Below, one piece after another: positions 1 to 12,000 of a DNA stretch of 64,000 nt (position 1 is its first letter; each line of letters starts with the position of its first letter). Source of the DNA: Hydractinia symbiolongicarpus (taxonomy: Eukaryota > Cnidaria > Hydrozoa > Anthoathecata > Hydractiniidae); NCBI RefSeq assembly GCF_029227915.1, contig NC_079883.1, positions 2,728,001-2,792,000 of the forward strand, in the 5' to 3' direction. Under the pieces are notes generated by a model that saw only the letters and a program-made list of their open reading frames with translations, searched no databases and was not told where the DNA came from. A program made the translations under genes and the position numbers.

Positions 1-967
1 TTTCGTCTCATAAAAACTTGTCTCCCAGGTCGAGTTAGAACTTTCGCAAGTCGACCTCTGGCTGAATAATAACAAAATGACTATTAATACAGACAAAACT
101 GAAACAATCTTTTTCGGCAACCACAGCCAGTTAAAAAAAGTTGAGAACAAAACTATCAACTATATGGGTATTCCTTTGAAGAGGAGCGAAAAAGTTAAAT
201 ATCTTGGGGTAACATTTGATCAAAAAATGCAATGGGAAAAGCACATTAATGACATAAATAGAAAAATACTAATTAAATATTCTAAAATTAGAACAATTGC
301 ATCCTGTTTAACACCTCACACAAAAAACCTTTTAATTAATGCACTTGTCATGCCATATTTCAACTACTGCTCCTCGGCATGGGCTTGTGCCACCCAAGGT
401 AGATTGGGAAAACTAGAAAACCGATTAAAATGTGTCCGTACCTTTCTTGGGAAAGAGAGGGAATATTCAATGAATAATTTACTCATCAAAAACGATGCCA
501 TATTAGTTTTCAAAGCCATGAATCACATTGCTCCTGATTACATGCGCTCAAAATTCCTTTTGACAAAAAACTGTCATAATCATCAAACAAGAGGAGCTTC
601 AAAAAACAGGTTCACACTTCCCTTGGTCAACACGGAATTTGGCAAAAAAGCCTTCCCATTTAGAGCTGCAAAAGTGTGGAATAATCTTCCAGACCAAGTG
701 ACCTGTGATGGAAGTGTGCTTTCGTTTAAGACTTCCATCTCTAATGTATTTGGCAAATTCTAATGGAGATCACTTTTTAACTTTTTAATTTTTGTTTTTT
801 ATTCTTTTTCTTTTCAATTTTCACAGATTATAAATGTTACTATGTTTGATTGAGCTGAGGCAGTCTAAGGTTTATCATTTTTTGTTTCTTTTTTGTTCTA
901 GTGGCCCCCAGTGGAAACAATCCACTAACTATAGGTTTTTGTGATTTTCTGGGCTAGCCACTTTAAA

Positions 968-1029
<62 letters not shown>

Positions 1030-1030
1030 A
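1..1030 (+). mobile_element. 3' end of a CR1/L2-like LINE with (ATT)n tail
   Basis: The reverse transcriptase remnant is followed by about 200 bp of 3' UTR. It ends in CCACTTTAAATATTTATT and then runs into an (ATT)n microsatellite at about 971-1029. The same terminal string plus ATT/GTT repeats recurs at about 2060-2120 with no coding sequence. This is the usual pattern of a LINE family with a microsatellite tail and truncated copies. Confidence 0.75.
2..763 (+). CDS. LINE reverse transcriptase, C-terminal part (5' end outside or broken)
   Basis: This is the end of a non-LTR retrotransposon ORF. The longest ATG start is at 77, but the same frame reads back to a stop at 11-13 and already carries the post-catalytic motif (DLWLNNNKM at about 59-79, then TINTDKTE). 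That places the start inside an older reverse transcriptase ORF rather than at a real initiation site. KVKYLGVTFD follows, then the conserved NALVMPYFNYCSSAW block, and near the end FPFRAAKVWNNLP, as in the C-terminal region of jockey/CR1-type elements. The catalytic YADD motif would lie left of the window. The stop at 11-13 suggests a dead copy. Clade assignment is by eye. Confidence 0.85.
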
Positions 1031-1263
1031 TGCATAAGACAGATGTGCATATTTTACATATGGCTATCCTGGCAAATACTGAGTTAATTGTTATGGTTCT
1101 GAAGCAACAACACAAAAGCAAACAACAACAATGACATAATGTTAGAAGTATATTTCCCTTGTTTCATGTCATAACTACGCCCGAGTTTGGGGAAAGTGGG
1201 GGATGTCAGGTTTGGTATCAGGGGGGCCAAACCAGATAGGTGTGTTTCCATCCTTACCCTTAG

Positions 1264-1545
1264 TAAGACGTATCTCATGAAAATGTCCGCGTATCTCCTG
1301 GAAATGCTAACTTTCCTGGGGTGTAACTCTCGTGGAAACACCTGCATATCTCGTGGAAACGCAATCCTCTCAGCGAATCTCGTGGAACGCAACCCTCTCA
1401 GCGAATCTCGTGGAAATGCCTACATCTCAGCAAATCTCGTGGAAATGCCTACATCTCTGCAACTCGCTTGGAAATTGCTTACATTTCAGCGAATCTCGTG
1501 GAATCGCCCACACCTCAGCAAATCTCATGGAAATGCCTGTTAACA
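1264..1545. repeat. Degenerate minisatellite, unit about 30 bp
   Basis: About eight diverged tandem copies of a unit containing TCTCGTGGAAATGCCTACAT and CTCAGCGAA. Overlapping ORFs of 80-118 codons on both strands are by-products of the repeat. I see no gene here. Confidence 0.8.
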
Positions 1546-2054
1546 GTGCTTCTACCTCTGGACAAAAAACTTGACAATCGCAAGTAGCCAAATTTGGATC
1601 ACCAAGAAAACCTTGAAGCAAGAGCACTGGTGTAAGCAAGCACGCATCTTTGATGCCAATTAATCCCTTCATCTTGCGTTGTAGATTGTTGCATGTTATA
1701 TTTTGAGTATCGTTGCGAGTTCTAGTTCATTGTAGAAGAAACTCGGGGGGCTACATCAATTGGTATCGTATGCACTTGTCATGTGTCGCATGATGGTCGA
1801 TTATCAAGTTAACATATGGGTTGTGGTTGATTGCAGGATTAGTTAATATGGTGACAGTTGTGGACAATAATGCCAGTGAAGTGATTGATTTACATAAAAG
1901 AAAAATATATATTAAAAGACTGAGTGGGTGGGCAAACGAAACTATTAGCAATATGTGATGATGAAAACTAGTTGACTTTAGCTGCTCCCATTTTATAGGT
2001 AGGAAAGGCAATCTCAGGGGCCTGGATCTACAACAGTATTGGTTAGTTACCTTA
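1546..2054. other. Non-genic interval
   Basis: No coding motif, splice-consistent exon or clear repeat is seen between the minisatellite and the LINE tail. Confidence 0.5.
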
Positions 2055-2122
2055 CCTTACCACTTTAAATATTTATTATTAATATTATTATTATTGTTGT
2101 TGTTGTTATTGTTATTATTATA
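2055..2122 (+). repeat. Truncated LINE 3' tail with ATT/GTT microsatellite
   Basis: The string CCACTTTAAATATTTATTA followed by mixed ATT/GTT repeats copies the tail of the LINE at 1-1030. Only the tail is present. Confidence 0.6.
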
Positions 2123-2354
2123 AGGGCCCCTAGTGTTCATGCCCTGTGACCGCCCTTTTCACTAGTCTACCATTCTAGATTTGGAAGAACATTGGGTTTC
2201 TAAAGTATATCCTTCAATCATGCTAGTAGCCATCGTTGTTGACACTTGAATGCTGAATGCAATTAAAGCCAAGCCTCTCAACAAGGTATAAGTACTTACT
2301 TCAGGAACGGCAATTAACCTGTGGTGAACTGTTGGTCCACCACCATGAATAACA

Positions 2355-2450
2355 CCATGTCTATTATTTCATCCCCAGGAGGTACCATGGTTTATTAATG
2401 GAGTCACAGAGTATGTTATATGCTCATGTATGTGTTGAGCAGACCTAAGT
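2355..2450 (-). repeat. SINE fragment
   Basis: The stretch from GTCTATTATTTCATCCCC to GTTGAGCAGACC matches the body of the SINE interrupted at about 9.63-10.57 kb. It shares the CCAGGAGG..CCATGG core, the GGAGTC..AGAGTAT block and the ..GCTCAT.. block. Only an internal portion is kept. The minus orientation is taken from the better copies. Confidence 0.5.
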
Positions 2451-3849
2451 AGGACATGTTACAAATACCTGTTACAAATACCTGCACACATACACAAGTG
2501 GTTAATATTCCCCAAAGAATAGGCATTTCTATGGTTGTTTTTCCTTTACTGAAAATAGGGTTTTGAGCGCGAAATTTAATAAGAAACACATGCAAAGCAC
2601 ATGTAAACAAAACGACGATGTAAACAAACTTGGGGGTGAAGCACGTCCAAATAAAACGTTTGTAATTTATTGCATCAACTCCATTCATAATATTCTCTGT
2701 GGATGCGGGGGAATTAACAAAACCAAGAGATACAGTGGCTATACTCCCACACCACAAGTGAACAAAGGGGCAGCCAACGGATGTAAAGGGGTGGGTAAAT
2801 GAAGAACTCATTTACTGTACACTCAACAGTGCACAGCAACAACCTAAAAGTGAATACTCCAACAGGTACATCCTGCTCTTCCAGAGTCTTGTCAACACTG
2901 ACTGAAAAAAGGGTGTGTGCATGTGAAGTATACCAACTCCCTAAGGGAGGTATCACCTATGAATTATCTCGCAGGCATATATTAATGCATGTACATACAC
3001 ATACATTACAATGAAAAGACACCTGTGTGTGCACTCCACCTTGGAGGAGACTCAATGGTAGAGGTCACACCCACAGATCAAAAACAACACAATATGGTGG
3101 ACTGAACAGTAAACAATACACAAGATACAGCACACACAACAATGGTGCAATAAATATGGCACCAGCATTCTCCACAGCTTCTAGTTGTTTAAGTTTTATT
3201 GAAAAGGTGAATTGGTTCAGAGCTTTCGAGACAGCTTTTGAAACATCTGAAGTGTTTGCCATGTTGAAATGAAATAAATTAGAAGCACGATTCAAAAAAT
3301 CGGTCTTACCATAATAAAATAATTGTGCTATAGCATATACGCTTATCTTAGTTCAAAGGACCATGGATCAACATATTTATTTTCAGTTATTGTGAAATTG
3401 CTCTGTAAAAAATCAACCAATCACAACGATGTAGTCAGAATTTGACTGCAGGTCCGCCCTGTCTCTCTTCTTTGTTAGAGCGTACTAAAAAAAGCAGGGT
3501 AGAAAAAGTGGGACAACAACAGCAGGTTGGTTGGTTGTGTGCATATCTTAATGTTGGTAAAATTGGGAAAGAATGAAGACTGTGTTACAAAGTTGATCAC
3601 AAATATTGGTATTTTAATATTATTTGATGAACTATGCTAGATACTCCTTCAAATTTTATCATCTTTAAATTTAAATAACTTGTCACAAAGAGGCTTCCTT
3701 AAAAAAAGGTTCTTATGTCAAATTTACACATGAAGTTTTTTTCCAATGATTAAATAACACGGAAATGAGGCTATAGCTGTATAAGAATTTTTCTATGCCA
3801 CACCCTATATAGTCAAACCTTTAGCCATGAAAAATTGGTCAGATTATAC
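2451..3849. other. Non-genic interval
   Basis: Several ORFs of 70-131 codons occur on both strands, but none shows a domain, a signal peptide followed by plausible sequence, or splice context. I find no gene. Confidence 0.5.
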
Positions 3850-4274
3850 CAGGGCTTCTGCCGAGTCAGGGAAATCAGGGAAAGTCAGGGAATTTTATCT
3901 GTGGTCAGGGAAAGTCAGGAAAAAAGACCCATTTTGGGGGAAAGTCAGGGAATTTTTTATCTTTTAACTTGACTTGGACTGATAGAACTTTATTTCTATA
4001 AATTCAAAATTTGCAAATGCAAAGTTGCATGCCTTATTAATGTTATGCCAAGTTTCTCAGTGGAACTAACATACCCTTGACCATTTTATTTAGTATATGG
4101 ATTAAAGACCTTGTTAGTTATGTTGCAACAAATACGGTTTAAATGGTTTTAGTTAATTTATTTTCTGTTTGGCTGTAGAATTTCTTTAAAAAGTTAGGGA
4201 AAGTCAGGGAATTTGACCTCAAAAGGTCAGGGGAAGTCAGGAAATTTGATACCATATTTTCAGTGGAAACCCTG
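3850..4274. mobile_element. hAT-like non-autonomous element (MITE), 425 bp
   Basis: The element begins CAGGGCTTCTGC and ends GTGGAAACCCTG, imperfect inverted termini starting with CAGGG. Both ends carry subterminal iterations of TCAGGGAAAGTCAGGGAATTT: three at the left (about 3865-3950) and two at the right (about 4195-4250). CAGGG termini with subterminal repeats fit the hAT style. No convincing 8-bp target duplication remains, so the superfamily is a guess. Confidence 0.6.
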
Positions 4275-5004
4275 TACACATGTAACCATTCTATAGAAAC
4301 CGCGCACTGAACATTGCCTATCTTTCCATAAAAGCAATCAGTTTCACAGCCGAGTTACCCAAATACATCAGGCCAGTCCCAGCAAGTCCCAACAATGCTT
4401 TTACAACATTTTCATTGCAACATTGTCATTTTAACATTTGCAAAAAAAAAAAAAAAAAAATTAGGGGCAAAAGCAATTCAATAAAATATTTGATTTGTTC
4501 TATGTAGAGTGATTTGCAGCACCAACATTTGAATCACACATTGATAATTTTTACCTGCTAATTAAGAATTAGGATTATTATTATTTTCAGAAGAACTGAT
4601 TTCCACAGAGACTGTTATTTCATGTTTCTTATTAATTTGTAGGTAATGTTTTGTTAGACACAAAAATAAAATTTATTTTACCAGTTGATGGAGTTGTGAT
4701 AGAACATTCATGTCCAGTGCAGAAGACTTTAAGAAAGAAGGCTATAAAAGTGTGAATTGATCCAGCATAGGAAAAGGATTGATATGATGTTGTGCTTGCA
4801 TTAGCAGGACCGTCATTAATAACAGTTTTATTAGGAACTGAAGAGACTACCTGGATAAATAATAGTAATAATAATAATAATACTTTTTTTTTCAGAATTT
4901 TTAGAATTTTTTTGTTACATAGCATCAGTAATACAATTGCATTATATTTGCGTCTGTGGCTTTAAACAAGAAGAAGCGAGTTTTGATCTTCATAAGCAAA
5001 GAAA
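4275..5004. other. LSM7 upstream region
   Basis: Contains a poly(A) run at 4441-4460 and an AAT run at about 4865-4880. A minus-strand open stretch at about 4650-4850 is discussed under rejected items. No TATA box is evident upstream of LSM7, as is common for housekeeping promoters. Confidence 0.4.
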
Positions 5005-6094
5005 ATGTCTGTGAGTACACGTTTTCTATTGGTTGCAAAACTATGTTGATATGCAATGTATTAGATAACTGTTCATGCAAAAAACCTTGCAAAATATTGT
5101 GTCTTATCAAGCAATATTTGTGCGTGCAATATAGGAGTATTACTATGTTGCCTCGTAAATTTTCCAGGATGATAGAAAAGCAAAGAAAACATCCATCCTG
5201 GATCTATCAAAATTTGTTGATAAAGCAATCAGAGTGAAATTTAGTGGTGGAAGAGAAGGTAAGCAAATTCAGCAGAGTTGTGATGGTCACTCAGTACTGT
5301 AAACAGAAATCCAGGCTAGCCCCCCCCCCCCCGCCCCCTCACACACACACACACACACCATTTTGTTGGGGTAGTTTCCCTCCAAAAAAAACTCCACTCT
5401 ACTCGTGGACTAAAAATAATGTACCCTCCCTATCCCCCTCACTCTTTTGTGGTGTTAATTTTCATGTAGTCTCCCGCTCATCACGAAGACCTGTAAACCT
5501 TCATATTGATGCACATTTTTGTTTCTAGTTGCTGGCGTGTTGAAAGGATATGACCATCTGTTGAATATAGTGTTAGATAATTGTACTGAATTTATTCGAG
5601 GTAGGTGAATGCACCTTGTATTTTGTTATTTATTTATCTAAAATGTCTTAAATATGTCTGTTGACATTTCTTGAGAGTTAATAGTTTTTATTATTGCGTT
5701 TTGAAAATAGATCGATCTTATTTATGTTAAAGGCTTGATTATTTTCCAAGTCTCATATAATGAGGGTTGTTTTTAACGTTTTTATAAAATTTCTTCTAAA
5801 TTACCCTTAAAACCTAAATTCTAAAATCTCATTAAATAATAAAATTTCGAAGCTGCTGCATTCTTCTGATCTTTTATAAAGTAAAAGATCAGATAATTTT
5901 TTTTTTATCTACCCGTGCTGCTTGTTACTTCAATTGATCTTATGTGCACAATTATAGATCCTGAGGACCCGTACAAACTCTCTGATGAAACACGAACGTT
6001 AGGCATTGTGGTTTGTCGAGGTACTGCTGTGGTTCTAATATGTCCTGTTGATGGAATGGAAGCGATTGCTAACCCTTTCTTACAACAGGAATAG
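5005..6094 (+). CDS. LSM7: U6 snRNA-associated Sm-like protein LSm7 (4 exons)
   Basis: Coding exons are 5005-5010, 5168-5258, 5529-5600 and 5958-6094, with GT-AG borders and matching phases, giving 101 residues; vertebrate LSm7 is about 103. Exon 1 encodes only Met-Ser. The product has ILDLSKFVDKAIRVKFSGGR (Sm1 start), GVLKGYDHLLNIVLDN, and the Sm2 motif GIVVCRGTAVVLICP, ending NPFLQQE. Each matches LSm7 rather than another LSm protein. LSm7 is a subunit of the LSm2-8 ring, which binds the U6 snRNA 3' end in the nucleus, and of the LSm1-7 ring, which promotes decapping and decay of mRNA in the cytoplasm. All key Sm-fold residues are present and there is no frame break. The family call is near certain; UTR ends are not determined. 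Confidence 0.96.
5321..5358. repeat. Poly-C / (CA)n simple repeat in LSM7 intron 2
   Basis: A run of C with one G is followed by (AC)n. Purely simple sequence. Confidence 0.9.
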
Positions 6095-7189
6095 TGCAAA
6101 ATGTTTTGGAGACGATGTTATTAAAAGGTAGCCTTGGAAAGCTCATTTCGAGATGAATTGTGTTGTGAATGGACAAAATATAAAGTTGCGTTGCAAGCTA
6201 GTTGTTGTTATCTGAGGATTTTATTTATACAAATTTTAACACGTTTTTAAGTTTTTTTCTTTGAGAGTCAGGAATGGATTTTAAATTTGAGTTTTTTCGG
6301 ATTATTAAAAGATTTTTGCGAAATTTTTTTGGGATAGACTAATTTCTATGAAGTTATCCAATCCTTACTTATTCCGAGAATTTTTGTTCTTTTGATTTAT
6401 GCCTTGTTTTAAAAGGGAAACAAAGTAAAGAACAATGATTGTAGTTTACAGAAAGAGAAACACAAATCGTTTTTTAAAAAGAGGGAAAAAAAATCAATTT
6501 TCACAACAAATAATTTTCGCGGGAACTAATTTTTGCAATATTGACAAAAGCGCGCGAAATTCGTCAAAATAAATTCACTTAAGGTGTACAATTTCAAAAC
6601 AAAAAACGTTTGCATTTACGTTGTGTTTTAAGAAAGTAAACAAATTAAAGAATAAAACATTTGGCTTCTCATGATGATATAAATTCAACGATTGTTGTCG
6701 CCTACGGAAAAGGTTTATTGTACATTATTTATAATTTTACTGCGTACAATGTTCACTCTATATTTCGTTTTTATTCATCAAGTTTCTCCAAAACCCTAGC
6801 TTAAAGTATCCCTTCCTCAAAGTAGAAATGACGTAGTTTTATTTTTGTCATTTTAAAATAATTGTTTTGTAAAGCTTATGTAAACTGGTTAAAATTTGTT
6901 CTTTCTTATAAAACACAAGGAGAGTGGTGAATGTAAGCCTGGCAATCGCCGGGAAAAAAGATTTCCAAATTTTTTTCTTACAAAAAGAGTCATATTTTCA
7001 GCTCAAGAAAATTATAGTTACATATTTACACATTTTTTTTTATAAAAAGCCCCATTTTTTGAGACCATGTTTTAAGTTGCAAAGGTAATAACCGTTTAAC
7101 ATGCGATTTGCTTTGCATAACCCTTTTATGGACACAATACTGGCATCGTGAACCACTTAGATTGTGTTCGTCAATAGTGAACTAAACTC
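6095..7189. other. LSM7 3' flank, non-genic
   Basis: The LSM7 3' UTR lies at the left; a weak AATATA at about 6176 is the nearest poly(A)-signal-like hexamer. The segment at about 6515-6590 belongs to the dispersed GCGAAAATT..CGCG family seen at several other places. No gene is visible. Confidence 0.45.
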
Positions 7190-7815
7190 AACAAGAAGCC
7201 CTGGGGGCTCTAAGAATTTCCGCTCGCTATTAAAATATTTGATGACAGCCTGATAATTCGTTGCGTTATCTTGCCAAACATTTTAAGAGGTTTGTAGCAT
7301 GAAACTCTGAAGATAAAGCACACAAGTGACATTATATCTTACAACAAACGGAAACAAAAAGAAACGTGTCATAAGATACTCACATTTTAAAAGAAATTGC
7401 TAACAAAAAATACAGCCTGTCATTCATGGTTGAAAGTCTTGCGATTGAAACGTTTATGGTCTTAACGGCATTTAGTTGACAAAAAATCAAAATTTTAATG
7501 TCACCATTATGTTCAGCATACTTTTTTTGTTAACTTTGCCAATTTTTGTTGAAAATGAAGTAATTTTAATGTTTGGACCAATTTTGGCCTAAAATGACAT
7601 AATGTAACAAAAAATCAAAATTTTGATGTCACCATTATGTTCAGCAGCAGATTTGGGACAGGGTTAGTTAGTCAGTTAGCAGTTGGAAACCAATACTATC
7701 CTCGTCTCAGAGGAACGTGAAATTCCAGGGTCGATTTTTTCTCAAAAAATGCTCCAAAAGAAAAAAAACGACGGTTTTAAAGAATTTCCTACGCCTTCGG
7801 GCGCGGAAATTCAAA
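7190..7815. mobile_element. Helentron-like non-autonomous element, short copy
   Basis: The left end has GAAGCCCTGGGGGCTC and AAGAATTTCCGC. The right end is a strong hairpin, GAATTTCC..TACGCCTTCGGGCGC..GGAAATTC. The middle holds about two units of a repeat of about 128 bp (TTTGATGTCACCATTATG and related strings). The same ends and the same unit recur at 48.27-49.76 kb with many more units. Short subterminal inverted motifs, a terminal hairpin and a variable internal tandem array are features of Helentron-associated (HINE/pearl-type) elements. That assignment is inference, because no Rep/helicase is present. Confidence 0.55.
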
Positions 7816-9057
7816 AAGGTTGTTTAAACACTAATATAGTTGTTTCTGGGAAGACTTCCTCTGTAGAAATTTTGCTTATTGCCGTAAAGCATTCAGGGGG
7901 AAGGATGCGAGGTCTAAAGGTTGTTAAACGAATTGCTTTATCTGTTGTGCAATTTGAGGCTCAGACAGTTAGTCTTAGCAATTGAGTTGCTATCAAAATT
8001 AAATGCTTATTTTTTTAAACCAATTCACCAAAGTTTAATCTGGCAAAATATAGCTCTTGTGGCAAAGAAGTAAAACAAAAAATTACTTCAACTTCGTCCC
8101 CAGACCTCTTTGTGATAAAACCGCGAAAGTACTACTTTTAAGAATGCAGTAACTCCTGACGTAAAACGTTTTGACAAGCAACCTGTCAAAGACTAGAGCA
8201 CGTACGAAGGAAAGTTGGGCTTAAAAATACGCGAGAGCATGGAAATAATTTGAATGGAAATTCACCTACGCGTTCCAGCTCACGAACAAGCCGTCTATCG
8301 TCATCTCCGCAGTTACCCAGGCATCTCTTACGCCTAAGATATTCTAACGGAACGGAGTCGTTTTTGTCACAGAAGCATGGGCGTAAAAGAGCCCTTACGA
8401 TGAATATAACGCTCATAGCTGTAAGTCCTGGAGTCTTATTTAACGGACGGATTTCACGAAGCCATTCGGAAGGCGAAATGTACTTAAGCATGCGGAGTTT
8501 CGTTTGTTTTACTTTGGTATAGAAAAATTTCTTTCACTCCTAGATAGCTTTAACATACTTATAACTTACAAATTTACAACAAGAGGAAGCATTAAAGTAT
8601 AAAATATAAAAAAAAAACAAATAATAGCTTTGCGCAATATAAAAAGGTTATCTTTAAAACACTGAATTTCTTGCGCACATAACTTTACTAAATAAAATCG
8701 GCAAGATTGCATGCTAAAGGCAACGTAAAAGTAATGCTAGGTAAAAAAAAATTATGTTTGAGCATATTAACTATGGCTTGAGATAAAGAGCTTTAAAACG
8801 TAGGTGCGACTCGATCTCAGGCAACCGGTAATATTTAACCTCGTACCAGGGCTTGTCAATTTGTTTTGTGAGACGGAACCTGAGAGCAATAAAAAAACTA
8901 AGGCGAGGGTGAATAATTAGCCCGTGACTTTGAAAGAAGAGGTAGACAGGCTACCGCAATAATGTTTTGCAAAGTCAGCAATTTCGAATTTCTTTCAAAA
9001 CAACCTGTCTGTGTACAAGATAAGACAACTTGTAATTAAGCTGCTTGATTTTCTGAA
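7816..9057. other. Intergenic region upstream of DRAP1
   Basis: Holds a scrap of the TCGTCCCCAGA..CTCTTTG family at about 8094 and a segment at about 8450-8510 (TTTCACGAAGC..GCATGCG..GTTTGTTTT) that resembles 51.09-51.17 kb. Overlapping ORFs on both strands (8186-8522) have no recognisable domain. Confidence 0.45.
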
Positions 9058-12000
9058 ATGCCTGCGAAGAAAAGAAAGTACGAAGCTCGGTTCCCAACCG
9101 TAAGTGTTTATATAACTTGCTTTGTATGTATCTAAGTTAATTTTCTGTTCACGTGTTGTCTTTTCTGGTTATTTGCAGTCAACTGCTGGAAGATTAAAAA
9201 TGATTTTAAAATATGTTTAGTGACAAATATTGGAAATGCTTAACTATAGCTATAGAATATAGCTAGCTAGATATAGACATGTTAAATTTAATAAAGAATG
9301 GAAAAAATAAAAAAGCTAGCCAGCCATTTAGCTAACTGTTGTATTGAACAAATACATTATCACTACTGGTATGCACTGTATCCATGAGGGTGCCAAAATG
9401 CTTGAGTTTGAGGTTTTAAAGAATACAAAAATATGTTTTAGAAAATTCTTTACCCATTGCCTTTACTGTTTAAACTTTAAAGGGTGGATCAAGAAAATGT
9501 GTAGGATGTGCCACAAATTTTTTAAACGAAATTGTTTACGATTCTGACTATTTGTGTTAGCTTCAAAAAACGATGATTAAGGAATTGTATATCCTGTGTA
9601 CTTTCAGATAGATAGATAGATAGATGTGCATATTTTACATGGCTAGCCTCACAAATATTGAGGGATATACCCTGTCTATTATTTCCAGGAGGGGCCATGG
9701 CTTAGATCAGTCAGGGTAAACACTTAATTAGGCGACGGTAGGCTAATTAGGGCATACCACCTATTTAGGCAACTCATTGTAGCCTAGTTAGGCCATATGT
9801 AACCTAGTTAAGACATTACAATATTTAATGGCTTTTCACACATTCCTAAGAAAAAATCGCAAAAAATCTTTGTTTAGAATGGATAGTCTACGCGACCATG
9901 ATTCCAAAATTGTCACTCATGCCTCGATATCTTAGCGCAACTAAGGATTATGTTAAAATGAAATATATAACCTCATTAGGTTAAGTGTTGCCTATTTAGG
10001 TGACGTTTCGTCCGCCATATTTATTTTTTCCCTGCGGGGTAAATGGCTGAAAACCATTATTTAAAACAACAAATAATGCCACACGAGGTTTGGGCCATAA
10101 GTTACCAATGCGCGATGCAAATAAGACGATAATTGGTCAAAATTATCTGCAAAGTGGACAGATTTGATTCACATAAAAATTGTAATGCCAAATGCAATGA
10201 TTTTGACGTATTAACAACAGAAAGTTTTCGTTCGCCTAGTTAGACTACTAAACTACATCACATCGCCTAACTAAACGACTCTGCTAATTAGGTCATGCCG
10301 CCTAATTAAGTGTTTACCCTGACTGTCGATGGAGAGTCCTAGAGTATTTAATGCTCATTTTGAGCTACGCAGACCCAATTAGGGCCCATGCTCTACTAGA
10401 CAACTCCCGGCAACATCCAACAGCCCACACAGTGTGCCATCTTCCCAATTTACCTCACATGACTTGGATTAACCCGGGGCTATGGTAACATTTACTCGCC
10501 CATGTTGAATCGCTGTCAAGAGAAATCGAACCCCGGTCTCCCGCACAGAGTATGAGAGCTATAACCACTAATCTCAACGTACAAAGAGATATTGGGGTTT
10601 AATTTTTTTGATAATGTTTTCAAAATGGGTAGATTAACACAGCTTTAGGAAATTAGTCCCAGATGGTCACTAGTTACCCACAGACTGAAAAATAGCTTAT
10701 GTCACCAAACATATTCAGGAGCATTTTCAGTGGTTTTCTTCGCAAACCACCGTGAGGAATAAATATGATTTTTATGTGCTGTTTTTTATTTTAAAATGTA
10801 ATGTTATCAGTGTGGCATGCAGCAGTCAATACAACCCCATCCAATTAAATTAGGCTATTGATGTTAAACATGCCCACACAAAATTCAATTTTTCTGTTTT
10901 GTATTTAGCAGCTAACCATTTCATATTTGTCAATAATGCTGACATCGTTTTTCATTCTTATGTTTCATGTTGGTAATTGCTTTTTAAACTCAAGCCTTTT
11001 CTTGTATATATGCTTATAGCTTATATGCATGTAAACTAGTTGATGTAAGTTAAATTTTTCACACAAGTATTTGTATAATTTCAACCAACGGAATAAAAAA
11101 ATTACATATAATTTTAAAAAAATTTATGTCCTTTAGTCAGAATACGTTTTATGTAGAATCAACTATAGTTGGTTATATGCTTTTGATGTAGGGAATTCTA
11201 TGTAGCGCATGCACGCGCAACAGCGGTCCAGACGTCCCATTTATCATGTGTGGCAAAAAAGCATTTTGATTTTTGCCTAAATTTTTGAAGCTATGTTTAT
11301 GCATGTGATTTACAGCCTGTGTGAAGTTTGCTCAGGAAATTCCCTGTTGATGGTGATTGCGACACTCTAACAGTCCATTTAAACATTTCTCTAGGCTCGC
11401 ATAAAAAAGATAATGCAGACTGATGAAGAGATTGGGAAAGTTGCTACTGCTGTCCCTGTGATAATATGTATCTTTTCAAATTGATTATATCTATGCATGC
11501 CTACAGCAGAACTCTTATAAATCTTATAAACTCGCTTAAAATTTAAAGAAAGCTGTCTAATATGTGTTTTAGCCTTTATAATTTACGTTTATACGCAGCA
11601 ATTGCTAAGGTCAATGCTAAAATGTTAACAAAGCAGACAGGAAAATAACATCACATTTTTGCTGACACGATAAAATTTAAATAAAAAAAGACTGTTTCCA
11701 GATATCAGTTTATTTTAAATGTGAATAAATGTTCCTGTAAGAAATTCTTCTTAACTTTTAACTTCTACACAGCAAGATCACTTGAAATCTTCTTACAGTC
11801 CCTTGTTGAAACTACAGCACGACACACAAATGAACGTAAAGCTAAAACTATGACAACTTCACATTTGTAAGTAATTGCAATCAAATATTTATTGACTTAT
11901 AAACAATGTTATTGCACTCGGAACGTACCCAAAACTAGTTTTAGTCAACGTAAGTTATGTATCTAGTACTTCATTAGACAAACACTCAAAATAATACTCC

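Noticed and set aside
2416-2811. Minus-strand ORF of 131 codons
   Set aside because: No domain, no splice context, and competing open frames on the other strand. Consistent with chance.
4632-4925. Minus-strand ORF that could be an exon (VPNKTVINDGPANASTTSYQ.. preceded by an AG)
   Set aside because: It looks somewhat protein-like, but no partner exon, start or family could be found, and it sits head-to-head against the LSM7 start. Left out for lack of support.
7683-7985. Plus-strand ORF of 100 codons
   Set aside because: Begins inside the right end of the Helentron-like element and runs into unique sequence. No homology to a protein family recognised.
8186-8522. Overlapping ORFs of about 100 codons on opposite strands, one with Ser/Arg-rich text
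   Set aside because: Mutual shadows in a somewhat GC-richer patch. No supporting signals.
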